Of a stretch of 64,000 bases of DNA, positions 27,701-36,553 are shown in pieces (the first letter of the stretch is position 1; the number at the start of each line of letters is the position of its first letter). The DNA comes from Fuerstiella sp041398845 (GTDB lineage Bacteria; Planctomycetota; Planctomycetia; Planctomycetales; Planctomycetaceae), in the NCBI GenBank assembly GCA_041398845.1, contig JAWKTZ010000012.1:366749-430748 (forward strand), in the 5' to 3' direction. The translations under genes and the position numbers were made by a program. The notes under the pieces were generated by a model. That model was given only the letters and a program-made list of their open reading frames with translations. It had not been told where the DNA came from and searched no databases.

Positions 27701-30700
27701 AGCAAGTGTGCTGGCTGTCAGCGGAGGCAGCACAGCCACTCGCATCTTCAACATCGACGACGGCACTGCCGCTTTCATTGATGTGACGATTTCCGGACTG
27801 ACAATTCGAGATGGTGGCGATGGAGTGACTCTGATCCACGGCGTTGGAATCACCAGTGTTGAAAACCTGAATATAGACAAAGTCGTGCTCGCGAATAACA
27901 ACGGGACCACGGCTGCGTTTGGTGGCGGTCTGAATCATCAACACGGATCGCTGAAAGTCACGGACAGCACATTCTCAGGAAATACGGCTGTGACCGGCGC
28001 GGGTGTATTCACGGCATTTTCGCGGGCCGACTTCCGGAATGTGTTGCTTACGAACAACAATGTCGTATCCAACGGTGCCGTCCTCGAGCACCGCAACGGC
28101 GTTGCGACGCTGAGCAACGTCACCGTAGACGACACCGTGGGGACTGGATATGCGGTCCTTAACATTGGCCTGGCCGGAAACACGGCTGAAATCTATGTTA
28201 CGAACTCGACGTTTGTCGGCAACAGTAACCTGGGACTCGTCAACTTTGCAGAGGCTGGCGGAACCGTGACCGGCGGATATGGGAACAGCCTCTTCGCCAC
28301 TTTTTCTGACAGCGTTGTTTCTACTGGCGCTGGAACTTTGGACGTCACGTCCAGTGGTTTCAACATCTTTCAGGACACGCCCACCGGCGACACCGTTGCC
28401 AGCGATCGTCTCAACACGGACCCGCTGATCGGCCCATTGCAGGACAATGGCGGCCCGACGTTCACTCGTGCTCTGCTTTCCGGCAGTCCGGCGATTGACA
28501 CTGGGGACAACAATCAGGCGTTGGACCTGTCCGACCTGACCGGCGGAACTGTTCTGACGACGGACCAGCGTGGAACTGGGTTCGCTCGGGTGGTCGACGG
28601 CGACGTCAATGCGACAGCAACCGTTGATGTCGGTGCCTTCGAATTTACTCCTCCCGTTCTCACAGTCGCTATCACGGAAGCATCGATCAGTGAAAACGGC
28701 GGCACCGGCAAGGCCACGGTGACTCGCACCGGCGACACGTCGACGGCACTGACGGTGAATCTGTCCAGCGATCAGACGACGGAAGCAACCGTTCCCGCTA
28801 CGGTCGTTATTGCGGCAGGGCAAACGATTTCACCGGAATTTGATATCACCGGTGTTGATGATGCTGTGGTTGACGGTTCCCAAACGGTGACAATCACCGC
28901 GTCTGCCGACGGAACCATCAGTGGCACCGATACTCTGGAAGTGACCGACGACGACACCGCCGCTCTGACGCTGACCATCGTGGCGGCATCGGTCAGCGAA
29001 GGCGACGGGGCCACCGCAACCACTGCAACGGTCAGTCGCAACACTCCGACCACGGCGGAGCTCACGGTGACGTTGACCAGCAGCATGACAGGGGAAGCCA
29101 CAGTTCCGGCCACGGTCACGATTCCGGCTGGTCAGACAACGTCGGCCCCGTTCAATATCGCGGCGGTCGATGATGCTCTGGTTGACGGCACCAAAACCGT
29201 GACCATCACCGCAACCGCCGCCGGACACGCCAACGGCACCGACACTCTGGATGTGACCGACAACGAATCGGCCACGCTGACCGTCGCCATTGCCGCGGCC
29301 AGCATTAGTGAAGCGGGCGGAGCCACTGCGACGACCGGCACGGTGACTCGCAATGGCGATACAACCACGGCACTCACTGTCACTCTGACCAGTAGCGATG
29401 TCACGGAAGCGACCGTTCCGGCAACCGTCACCATTGCTGCCGGACAAACGACGTCTCCGGCGTTCAACATTGCCGCCGTTGATGATTCCGAGGTGGACGG
29501 AACTCAAACCGTCACCATCACAGCTTCGGCAACAGGTGTGACTAGTGGTACCGACACAGTGGATGTGACCGACGATGACACGGTTCCTCCCGGGTTTGCA
29601 GTGACGGCTCCGATCAATCGCACGGACAGCAAGCGTCCGCTGATTACGTGGACACCGGTGGACGGAGCGTTGTCGTACGATGTGTGGGTGAATCGTGTGA
29701 GTCTGGGCGGTGAACCTGTGGTGAATCTGGTGAGGCAGCCTGGATTGTCTGCTGCACAGGCTTCCTACCAAACCAACGTTGATCTGGAATTTGGCCTGTA
29801 CCGAATCTACGTGTACGCGAACATGCCTGGAGGAGCTCAGCAGGAATCGGCTCCGCATACGTTTGTTGTGGATGAACAGCCGGTGCTGTCCGTGGACGTG
29901 GCATCCACCGTTGTGACAAAGCCAACATTTACCTGGAGCCGCGTTCCGGGAGCGTCCACTTACGTGGTGTTTGTCGGAAAGTTCGGAGGCAACGTCATCG
30001 AAACGGTGGCAGATTCCGGCAGTGGCGCGACCATGTCTTATACCGTCGTCGCGGATCTGCCGACCAACGACTATTTCTGGTGGGTTCGCCCCGTCCGCAG
30101 CAATGGATTCCAGGGTGTCTGGAGCGAACATTCCATCGTCAGCACCGGCGGTCGAACTCACATGATCTCGCCTGCTCTGAACACCACCATCGACACGACG
30201 GTTCCGGAATTCGAATGGTCACCGGTTCCGGGGGCTCAATCGTACGAAGTGTATGTGGCGAAAGACGGAACACCCGGAGCGTTGTATCGCGACCGAGGAA
30301 TTGTCGGCACGAAAATTCATTCCCGGGGTCTCGACAACGGCGACTATCGAGCGTGGGTGCGGAGTACTCTGTCGGATGGCAGCGAAGTATGGGGACGGCC
30401 GATCCGGTTTACTGTGGCGGCTGCTGCAAACGGACTGACAACCACGCCGCTTGGTCCGGCCAATCCCGGATTCGATACGACGCCCACGTTTACGTGGCAG
30501 GCCACGAGTGGTGCCACCAGCTATGACATTCTGCTGCACCGGGGAACGTCCGCGAGTGTGATCACCGGCTTAACAGGCACTTCGTATACTCCGACCACCA
30601 ACCTTGCTGCCGCCAACTGGACGTGGTCCATCCGTCCGGTCAACGCCAGTGGTGTCGGGGCGTGGAGTGTTCCGACCAGCTTCACGACCAGCGGAGCGAC

Positions 30701-31214
30701 GACGTTTCTGACACCAACAGCCACCACGTCGGACACAACACCGACGTTCTCATGGCAACCGGTCACCGGAGCAACCCGTTATTCGCTGGTGATCTTCAGC
30801 GGCACCTCCGGGAATACTCAGGCCTTTCGCGACGACAACGTCACCGGCACCTCTGTCACGCCGACAACTCCGCTGGCAGCCGGAAACTATCGTGTCTGGG
30901 TGCGAGCTATCAGTGGCACGACGTTGGGTGAGTGGAGTCTGCAGTTCAACCTGACCATTGCTGCCGTCACACCGGAAGCCACCGATGAAGCACAGGAAAC
31001 CCTGCTGGCGTCGTTGAGTTCACTGTCGCAGCAGACTGCTCAGCCGGCATCGGAACCTTCGGTCAAAGCTGACGCAGCGGCATCAGTGGCGATGTCGCCG
31101 TCATCCGCAGACGTCTCTGATGTTCACCATCCCGTGACGGTGGAAGCCGTCATTCATGCAGCCGCCATCGATGATCAGTTTGCTGATGTCAATGAATGGC
31201 TGAACGCCGTCTGA
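24765..31214 (+). CDS. Giant secreted adhesin-like protein: LEPR-XLL, Calx-beta-like, CSLREA beta-helix and Fn3-like repeats
   Basis: The protein has 2149 residues from ATG 24765; an upstream in-frame ATG at 24672 is less likely. Residues 32-45 (TVESLETRALL) form the planctomycete LEPR-XLL motif found at the N-terminus of large exported proteins. Next come a HYR-like module (about 245-330), two Calx-beta-like modules (about 330-530) and two right-handed beta-helix regions, each opened by a CSLREA-type motif (DGELSLREAVRLAN near 555, STGELSLREAITIAN near 930). Three more Calx-beta-like modules (about 1300-1605) and four or five Fn3-like modules (about 1610-2065) follow. Probably surface-exposed and adhesive. 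Its substrate or ligand is unknown. Confidence 0.85.
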   Translation: MNIRSWLHQFCERAFSGPRRRSRKNGNLAKSVTVESLETRALLTPVNWTLDITQSEDISFMTTGNDLLSADSDDTDDHFTLKSGTTLRSTGGDSGGVVTISAGENLTIEQGANVIGVARVVLQADYYGSRGVVFPAPVDPDPGTGGTITLNGRASASTVELWGHTDNDTFIVSANGIAQSSNLTIDGWDGSDIATLDLTGATGVTLTRTSNTSSVLTFTRSGGGSETVTFRNVETINTTGVTPTFVDNAPPVWGTLPSAINIVKNTATGADMTNAALLSQLQTLVSDLDDSSLTFTANPTTFPTGTTSVVFTATDDAGNSANATINVVVADATLTLDVAQASVSENGGTSSATVTRNSTSGALTVTLSSDDTTAATVPATVTIADGQTTSPAFTVTAVDDALVDGTQTATITASATGHVSGTDTLNVTDDDVATLTVTILASSINESDGAAATTATVSRNTPTTAELTVTLASNDTGEATVPATVTIAAGQTTSAPFNIDAVDDALQDGNQTVTITASATGHADGTDTLTVTDDEVHTVIVSTNTDIDDNNLADGELSLREAVRLANADADQSVIRFADSMRGSTILLGGTELALGQNVMIVGMGANQLTVDANGASRVFRALPGSVVALSGLSITGGNAALSSDNDPTYSGLGGGILNENASLTISASRIHGNSGTWGAGVNNWRGTLTIEGTTLDNNNSTSNGGALYNWGDGGIASATLQNSTVSGNSANSGGGIANWNGSGAASLTATNSTIVMNSDSDSDGSGIDIFSGNVTLHNSLVAGNTASGGLAADIFGTLVVSSANNLVGTPAFAGGLTHAINGNIVGDGTGNALAASTVIDTTLTANFGSTSTHALVANSPAIDAGNNSLAVDGSSNVLTTDQRGFKRILDGDNNGTATVDIGAVEAGQVAPITLVVSTNTDVVDGDYSTGELSLREAITIANGRTGADTITFASGVTSPITISSELAITDSVTITGPGASVLAVSGGSTATRIFNIDDGTAAFIDVTISGLTIRDGGDGVTLIHGVGITSVENLNIDKVVLANNNGTTAAFGGGLNHQHGSLKVTDSTFSGNTAVTGAGVFTAFSRADFRNVLLTNNNVVSNGAVLEHRNGVATLSNVTVDDTVGTGYAVLNIGLAGNTAEIYVTNSTFVGNSNLGLVNFAEAGGTVTGGYGNSLFATFSDSVVSTGAGTLDVTSSGFNIFQDTPTGDTVASDRLNTDPLIGPLQDNGGPTFTRALLSGSPAIDTGDNNQALDLSDLTGGTVLTTDQRGTGFARVVDGDVNATATVDVGAFEFTPPVLTVAITEASISENGGTGKATVTRTGDTSTALTVNLSSDQTTEATVPATVVIAAGQTISPEFDITGVDDAVVDGSQTVTITASADGTISGTDTLEVTDDDTAALTLTIVAASVSEGDGATATTATVSRNTPTTAELTVTLTSSMTGEATVPATVTIPAGQTTSAPFNIAAVDDALVDGTKTVTITATAAGHANGTDTLDVTDNESATLTVAIAAASISEAGGATATTGTVTRNGDTTTALTVTLTSSDVTEATVPATVTIAAGQTTSPAFNIAAVDDSEVDGTQTVTITASATGVTSGTDTVDVTDDDTVPPGFAVTAPINRTDSKRPLITWTPVDGALSYDVWVNRVSLGGEPVVNLVRQPGLSAAQASYQTNVDLEFGLYRIYVYANMPGGAQQESAPHTFVVDEQPVLSVDVASTVVTKPTFTWSRVPGASTYVVFVGKFGGNVIETVADSGSGATMSYTVVADLPTNDYFWWVRPVRSNGFQGVWSEHSIVSTGGRTHMISPALNTTIDTTVPEFEWSPVPGAQSYEVYVAKDGTPGALYRDRGIVGTKIHSRGLDNGDYRAWVRSTLSDGSEVWGRPIRFTVAAAANGLTTTPLGPANPGFDTTPTFTWQATSGATSYDILLHRGTSASVITGLTGTSYTPTTNLAAANWTWSIRPVNASGVGAWSVPTSFTTSGATTFLTPTATTSDTTPTFSWQPVTGATRYSLVIFSGTSGNTQAFRDDNVTGTSVTPTTPLAAGNYRVWVRAISGTTLGEWSLQFNLTIAAVTPEATDEAQETLLASLSSLSQQTAQPASEPSVKADAAASVAMSPSSADVSDVHHPVTVEAVIHAAAIDDQFADVNEWLNAV

Positions 31215-31298
31215 CGCTTGCCTGACTCACCCGCAGCCCGACTGCCGCTGATTGTCCGCCCGGACTCAGCGGCAGTTTTTCTGTGCTTCGACAGAATG

Positions 31299-31586
31299 TT
31301 ACAGCTCGATGCACTCGTCCGAGCTGTCCGGAGATGAGTCGTCCTGCAGAGCCGTTACGGTCGGCGACGATTGTGGTTCGAACCATGGTGGCATCTGCTG
31401 CGTCAGCGAAATGCTGCGGATGTTGTCTTCGTCCGGCGATGCGGCGATGGCTTTGCCGTGGTCGCGAAACAACGTGGAGAACGGGTGCGGTGTTCCAAAC
31501 TGGACCGTCTGACAGCCACTCAGCAATGTCAGCATTCCCAAAGCACCAACCCAACGAGCTGCTGTTTTCCATCCGTGTGTGATCAT
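31299..31586 (-). CDS. Small predicted lipoprotein
   Basis: The protein has 95 residues. The N-terminal TM-like stretch WVGALGMLTLLSGC ends in a lipobox (LLSGC, Cys about residue 25), so the mature protein would be lipid-anchored. The mature part is short, acidic at the C-terminus and has no motif I can name. It converges with the giant adhesin gene. A fragment of the family A palindrome (CCTTTTTCAGATAGCTTCTA) lies just upstream of its start. Confidence 0.6.
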   Translation of the reverse strand: MITHGWKTAARWVGALGMLTLLSGCQTVQFGTPHPFSTLFRDHGKAIAASPDEDNIRSISLTQQMPPWFEPQSSPTVTALQDDSSPDSSDECIEL

Positions 31587-32070
31587 GACTGAACTCCTTT
31601 TTCAGATAGCTTCTACGTCATTAAGCCTCCGGCCTGAACTGTATGCCGTTCCATGCATTTCGGAAGAACCACAATCCTGCGATTCACACTGTCTATTGAC
31701 GCCGAACGTTCAGAATTGTCGACCGAAAACCGGTTGGATTTCTGTGCCACCGCCTGAATCGCAGCCACCGGATTGCTGCTGATCGGCGGTTCCCGCTGAT
31801 TGGGAACAGATACCCGCAGAAGTCGCGACGTCGGAGACAGGTTCCGATTTCGGAAACCTTAACGGGATGCACAGATGTGCGGACGTTCACGCCGTCATCG
31901 TCGGCAACTTCCGTGTTTCCCGGCGGAACGCTGAGAACGATGGAAGTCGTCAACCGATCTGATGCCTTCAGACCCCGCCGAAATCAAGATGATGAAAACG
32001 GGGATCAGCCTGATTTCCGTGACGCGGTTCGACGTCCGGATCCGGAGCAACGTGTGGGCAAAGGAATGTC
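31587..32070. other. Intergenic region with a family A end fragment
   Basis: Divergent spacer between the lipoprotein (minus) and the DUF1207 gene (plus). The only structure I see is the half-site of family A at 31596-31615. The rest has no supported gene. Confidence 0.5.
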
Positions 32071-33210
32071 ATGGTCAACCTTCCCTTCAGTTTCATCCTT
32101 CGGTTTCACTCAGGCGCTTCCATGCCCGCGTTCGCCGGGATCTGGCTGGCGATCGTGACCATTTCGGTGAATGTTGTGCGAGCGGACACAGCGGCCAGCG
32201 CACCGTCGGGATTCTTCCGGTCCAGCGGCGTCAACGACGTTCTGGCATCTCAGGCCGAGCCCCTCATTCGTCAGACGTCCGAAATCGACGATCCCCTGGC
32301 GTCACCCCCGCTTCCGTCACCAGCGGAAGCGACGGCTTCTTTTGAATACCCGGCTCTTGAAGAACAGTTCACCGCAACTCCCGATTTCCCCAATGAACAG
32401 CCGGACTTTGCGAGCCGTGTGATCGGTTCCTGTGAGCCCTGCTGTTCTCCGACTCACGAAGTGATGCCGGTCGGCCTGCTGTATCGGTCTTATATCGCAG
32501 CTCCTCATGAACCTCGCATGTCGTCCACGCTGCTTTACGACACGTCAGCTCATGAAAGCCGGTGGGACTCCACTCTGGGCGGCCGCATCGGACTCTATCG
32601 CCGCAACAATCCCGACAACATGAATCTGGATGCATGGCAGATTGATGTGGAAGGTGCTGTCATGGTCCGGTTGGATCCCGGCGAACAGATGGACCTGGAA
32701 TCGTCGGACTATCGGTTCGGATTGTTGTGGACAGGACGTCGAGACAACATCTCATACAAAGCCGGCTACTTTCACATCAGTTCGCATGTCGGCGATGAAT
32801 ACCAGATCAAGAATCCGCTGTTTCAGCGAATCAACTTTGTTCGCGAGTCGCTGATTGTCGGCACGGCCATTCAGATGACACCGGAAGTGCGGACCTACAT
32901 CGAAGCCGCTTATGCGGTGGCGTATCACGGCGGAGCAAAACCGTTTCAGGTTCAGTACGGTGCCGAATACGTTCGAGTCCCGTGTCGACCGGGCTCGAAG
33001 ACTCCGTTCGTTGCTGCCAACTTCCAGCATCGGCAGGAAGTGGATTTCGAAGCGGGCATCAACCTGATGACCGGCTATCAATGGACGGGGCCCAACACCG
33101 GTCGCACGATGCGAATCGGCTTGCAGTATTTCAATGGACCCACCAACCAATATCAGTTCATTGGACGCTACGACAACCAACTGGGCTTCGGAATCTGGGT
33201 TGACTACTAG
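32071..33210 (+). CDS. Exported DUF1207 family protein
   Basis: The protein has up to 379 residues, with an N-terminal hydrophobic export signal (WLAIVTISVNVVRA, about residues 25-38). An internal ATG at 32122 is an alternative start. The mature protein contains the DUF1207 hallmarks MPVGLLYRSYIAAPHEPRMS, an STLGGRIGLYRRNNP beta-barrel-like stretch, and DYRFGLLWTGRRDN. The family is predicted to form outer-membrane-like beta-structures and is common in Planctomycetes. Its function is not known. The TAG stop is the left end of family A copy 4. Confidence 0.75.
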   Translation: MVNLPFSFILRFHSGASMPAFAGIWLAIVTISVNVVRADTAASAPSGFFRSSGVNDVLASQAEPLIRQTSEIDDPLASPPLPSPAEATASFEYPALEEQFTATPDFPNEQPDFASRVIGSCEPCCSPTHEVMPVGLLYRSYIAAPHEPRMSSTLLYDTSAHESRWDSTLGGRIGLYRRNNPDNMNLDAWQIDVEGAVMVRLDPGEQMDLESSDYRFGLLWTGRRDNISYKAGYFHISSHVGDEYQIKNPLFQRINFVRESLIVGTAIQMTPEVRTYIEAAYAVAYHGGAKPFQVQYGAEYVRVPCRPGSKTPFVAANFQHRQEVDFEAGINLMTGYQWTGPNTGRTMRIGLQYFNGPTNQYQFIGRYDNQLGFGIWVDY

Positions 33211-33310
33211 AGGCTATCTGAAAAAGGGGTCTGACCCTCTCCGGGCAGCCGTTCTTATTGCGATTTTGCTGCCCTCCAAAGGGTCAGACCCCTTTTTCAG
33301 ATAGCCTCTA
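33208..33310. repeat. Palindromic element family A, copy 4
   Basis: This is the most perfect copy: TAGAGGCTATCTG at the left and CAGATAGCCTCTA at the right. The left TAG is the stop of the DUF1207 gene and the right TA is shared with the family C copy that follows immediately. Confidence 0.92.
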
Positions 33311-33422
33311 AGGAACGACCAATCTTTGACTGACGCACCTCGTCGTGGGATTCGCCAGAATTTCCTTCTCACAGGATTTCTGGCGAAATCCACTACGCCA
33401 TAGATTGATGAAGCGTTCCTTA
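33309..33422. repeat. Palindromic element family C, copy 2 (composite)
   Basis: It begins TAAGGAACGACCAATC and ends GAAGCGTTCCTTA, with the nested inner palindrome (GTGGGATTCGCCAGAA ... ATCCACTAC). It is chained to family A copy 4 by a common TA. Confidence 0.88.
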
Positions 33423-33808
33423 ACGCGGACGCGCCGTTCTGTGAAGAATGAACGCCTGTCCACTTGCTGCGCGGACGAAGAGACGCCTGCGGCGGGGCCG
33501 GGCCACGTCAATTGCGAGTCCATGAGTGGCTGGGGCGGCGGGGCGTGCTGCCATTTTACCACATTCCCCTGTCTTACGCTCAGAATGCCGGAAGTATGAA
33601 CTCAAGGCAAAGTCCTGAGCGGACTTGTTGTTAATCTCCGGCCGGAACGTTATAAGATCGGCATATGTGCGTCCTTGACCATCAGCAGGCAGTTGTCGCG
33701 TAGTCGACCTGTGTCTAACTGCGGAATGGTGCCCTGAGTGTGCGTTGATGCGGACTGGGCAGACAAACGTAAACGGGTGACGCTCACTGAAAATGGGAAG
33801 TCAGCTCA
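33423..33808. other. Intergenic region without a supported gene
   Basis: Short ORFs here lack codon or domain character. It presumably contains the promoter of the DUF3467 gene at 33809. Confidence 0.45.
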
Positions 33809-34216
33809 ATGGCAATCAAGAAAGTTAGGAGTAACAAAGTGGCGGACGAGAAGAAGAATGTGGACACTCCGGCAGCAGCACCATCCAAGGCAGCGGCTCC
33901 GGAACCAGCGGCTCAACAAACGCAGGAAGTCGTCGTCGACGATAGCGGAGCCAACGCTGGCTACGCGAATTTCTGTCGGGTTTCCAGCACTCCGGAAGAA
34001 CTGATTCTGGATCTCGGACTGAATCCCACCCCGTACGCGACCGGCAAAGTGGACGTGAAAGTGACTCAGCGAATCATCCTGAACCACTTCACAGCCAAGC
34101 GTCTGTGGAGCGCTCTGTCGATGGCTCTGCAGCGTCACGAACAGGCATTCGGTGTTCTGGAAACCGACGTCCGCAAACGTGTGAAGTCATCTCCGGTCGA
34201 CGGCCCCAGCGCTTAA
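33809..34216 (+). CDS. DUF3467 domain protein
   Basis: The protein has 135 residues. A low-complexity Ala/Pro/Glu N-terminus (residues 1-45) precedes the DUF3467 domain: YANFCRVSSTPEELILDLGLNP, a VDVKVTQRIILNHFTAKRLW core and LSMALQRHEQAFG. DUF3467 proteins are small, widespread and uncharacterised. The domain is intact. A degraded family A fragment (GATAGCCTCTAC) follows the stop. Confidence 0.8.
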   Translation: MAIKKVRSNKVADEKKNVDTPAAAPSKAAAPEPAAQQTQEVVVDDSGANAGYANFCRVSSTPEELILDLGLNPTPYATGKVDVKVTQRIILNHFTAKRLWSALSMALQRHEQAFGVLETDVRKRVKSSPVDGPSA

Positions 34217-34243
34217 GTCTGACGGATAGCCTCTACAGAAGAC

Positions 34244-34280
34244 AAAAAGGTCAGAGCCCCCATGGCTCTGACCTTTTTTA
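34244..34280 (+). terminator. Rho-independent terminator
   Basis: The stem AAGGTCAGAGCC / GGCTCTGACCTT has a CCCAT loop, preceded by an A-run and followed by a T-run. It lies 28 nt after the DUF3467 stop. By symmetry it may work for the minus-strand gene at 34360 as well. Confidence 0.85.
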
Positions 34281-34359
34281 TGCAAACCACTGTTCCACCA
34301 TTTGTTCGACCACTCAATCGAACGCCGGTTTGTTTTTTGCTGTTGAAAGCCGGTCCGGG

Positions 34360-34710
34360 TCAGTCGCCCCTGGATCGCCATTCCATAGCACTGGGATCTG
34401 CCACCTTGCGATACCCAAGGCTCATCATGACTTCCAGAACTTCGCTCCATGTGGGGAACGGCCGACCGCTTTTGCGTTTGTAGTCATCCATGGCTCGCAT
34501 GAATTCCACTTCGGCTCCGGAGTAATCTCGTTCGCAGGTTGTGGGGTCAATCTGTCGGCGACGATCCTGTCGACGGCGATCAGTGACCTGAGGCGCATCA
34601 TCAGCGTCACGTCGGGTGTCCTGATTTTTGCTGCGGGACTGAGCCAGCGGCTCACGACGGGAACGGCGGCGACGATCGGTCACCACCAGATTGGTTTCTG
34701 CTTCCAACAT
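34360..34710 (-). CDS. Small basic protein, paralogue 1 (D-Y-K ... SLGYRK type)
   Basis: The protein has 116 residues. The N-terminal half is highly charged and rich in Arg/Asp. The C-terminal 45 residues (FMRAMDDYKRKSGRPFPTWS, then EVLEVMMSLGYRKV) match the neighbouring gene at 35013. The shared module looks like a short helix-helix domain. Similar small proteins recur in Planctomycetes, and I know of no assigned function. Confidence 0.6.
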   Translation of the reverse strand: MLEAETNLVVTDRRRRSRREPLAQSRSKNQDTRRDADDAPQVTDRRRQDRRRQIDPTTCERDYSGAEVEFMRAMDDYKRKSGRPFPTWSEVLEVMMSLGYRKVADPSAMEWRSRGD

Positions 34711-35012
34711 TGTCTTCGGTACTCTCTGTCACGTCTGAGGAAAACGGAGCTGATCAACATCGCGCTTTCGGCCCGGAAAGAACGCAACCCATGTGGTTCC
34801 GCGTCGCGAATCAGAATCAGGAGGATGAACGTGTCTGAACATTCCCCCGGCAACTTGAGGAGTCTTCCACAAAAAATGCCTGCCGGAGAAAATATTCCGA
34901 TTGAATGACGCTGTTAACAAAAGGAAACATGAACGACTGCGGAAAATAACCGGTTGTACCGATTGCACCGCCCCGGCTGGAATGTCCGGCTGATGCTCGC
35001 GCCGTGCAGACA
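34711..35012. other. Intergenic region without a supported gene
   Basis: About 300 nt between the two small paralogous genes, both minus strand. Nothing recognisable was seen beyond a probable promoter for the downstream paralogue. Confidence 0.4.
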
Positions 35013-35255
35013 TCAGTTCGATCGGTGGTAGCCCAGTGAGGTCATGACGTCGAACAGTTCTTCGAAGGTGATGAACCGACGACGGTTGGTGATCTTATAG
35101 TCGTCCACGGCATTGGCGAATTCCGCCACTTCCGGACGATCACTGCGATTGCCGTCGCGAAACTGACGCCGTTCCACTCCGGCTTTGTCCGGGCGGTCCG
35201 ACTGACGCCGCTCAATAAAGTCCGGGCTGACGTTGGGTGTGAGTTGCTGTTGCAT
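35013..35255 (-). CDS. Small basic protein, paralogue 2 (D-Y-K ... SLGYHR type)
   Basis: The protein has 80 residues. The C-terminal module AEFANAVDDYKITNRRRFIT, then FEELFDVMTSLGYHRSN, aligns with the protein at 34360: shared DDYK, R-x-F-x-T and SLGY positions. The N-terminal part is also Arg/Asp-rich. Tandem duplication is the simplest explanation. Confidence 0.6.
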   Translation of the reverse strand: MQQQLTPNVSPDFIERRQSDRPDKAGVERRQFRDGNRSDRPEVAEFANAVDDYKITNRRRFITFEELFDVMTSLGYHRSN

Positions 35256-35505
35256 AGGAATCTGCCCCGTGGTGTCTTGAAGGCACGCGGAATTCTGCGT
35301 GACTGATGCTGATTTTTAGTCTTGGTCGTGGTTTTCTGATTGGCAAACCCTTTCGCTCGACAGCCGTGTTTCCGTCACGGTTGTCCCGTCGAAGATCCAA
35401 CTGTAACGAATGTAACCATCCCGACGGCTCAATCGTTCGCGGTCCCGGCATCTCACGGATATCATCCCGGAGGTGCGTCATCTGAGATTTCAACCGGAAG
35501 CAGCG

Positions 35506-36498
35506 ATGAAAACGATCTGTGTGCTGGGCGGCGGAGCCATGGGAACAGCCTGTGCGTCCGTGCTGGCCGAAAATGAACGGAACGAGGTGCGGCTGTGGGT
35601 CCGAAATCCCACCTTCGCCAGTCACATTTCCGAGACGCGTGAGAACTCGCGGCTGTTGCCCGGCATTCGCCTGAACACCGCCGTCACCGTCACCGCCAAC
35701 GCTCAACAGGCTCTGACTCACGCCGACATGGTGCTCATCTGCGTGCCGACTCGCGGCATTCGCTCAGCCATCGCCGCATTGCGTGAACTCATTCCCCCAC
35801 ATGCGCTGCTGGTGAGTGCCGTGAAGGGAATTGAAGTCGAAACGTTGATTCGTCCCAGTCAGATGATTCAGGAACTGCTCGGAAGCAGACCGCTGGTTGC
35901 TCTCAGCGGCCCGTGTCATGCGGAAGAGGTGGCTTTGGGAAAACCGGCCAGCGTGGTTGCGGCGAGCGAAACACCGGAATGGGCCGAAGAGGTGCAGCAG
36001 GTGTTTTCCAGCAGCAACCTGCGAGTCTATTCCAACGCCGACATTCTGGGAGTTGAACTGGCGGGGGCTCTGAAAAACGTCATCGCCATTGCGGCCGGCA
36101 TCAGCGATGGCCTGAACCTGGGTGACAACGCCCGATCTGCTTTGATCACGAGAGGTCTGGCGGAAATGGTTCGCTTCGGAACGGCCATGGGAGCCTGCGC
36201 GGAGACATTCAACGGGCTTGCCGGGATCGGAGATCTGGTGGCCACATGCGGAAGTCGCCACAGTCGCAATCGTCACGTCGGGGAACTGCTGGGACAGGGG
36301 CAATCGCTGACACAGATTCAGGATTCGATGCAGGCCGTGGCCGAAGGAGTCTTCACTGCCAGAAGCATTTACGCGATCTCCCAACAGCAGGGAATCGCCA
36401 TGCCGATTGCCGACGAAGTGTATCGCGTGCTGTTCGAAGACAAGTCGCCTCACCAGGCAACGCTGGAACTCATGGGGCGGCCGTTGAAGGAAGAGTGA
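35506..36498 (+). CDS. gpsA: Glycerol-3-phosphate dehydrogenase [NAD(P)+]
   Basis: The protein has 330 residues from the ATG at 35506; the frame opens at 35473. It reduces dihydroxyacetone phosphate to sn-glycerol-3-phosphate for phospholipid synthesis. It has the N-terminal Rossmann motif VLGGGAMGTA (residues 5-14), LVSAVKGIE, the LSGPCHAEEVALG substrate loop, the catalytic lysine in ALKNVIAIAAG, and GLGDN-like LNLGDNARSALITRG. Length and motifs are typical. Confidence 0.95.
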   Translation: MKTICVLGGGAMGTACASVLAENERNEVRLWVRNPTFASHISETRENSRLLPGIRLNTAVTVTANAQQALTHADMVLICVPTRGIRSAIAALRELIPPHALLVSAVKGIEVETLIRPSQMIQELLGSRPLVALSGPCHAEEVALGKPASVVAASETPEWAEEVQQVFSSSNLRVYSNADILGVELAGALKNVIAIAAGISDGLNLGDNARSALITRGLAEMVRFGTAMGACAETFNGLAGIGDLVATCGSRHSRNRHVGELLGQGQSLTQIQDSMQAVAEGVFTARSIYAISQQQGIAMPIADEVYRVLFEDKSPHQATLELMGRPLKEE

Positions 36499-36553
36499 CC
36501 TCAGACACGTCCATCGCCACCGTTGGCTTTCCGATAGACTTCAGGAAGATTCG

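Noticed and set aside
34222..34240. Full family A element after DUF3467
   Set aside because: Only a degraded end (GATAGCCTCTAC) remains; the hairpin that follows is a separate terminator.
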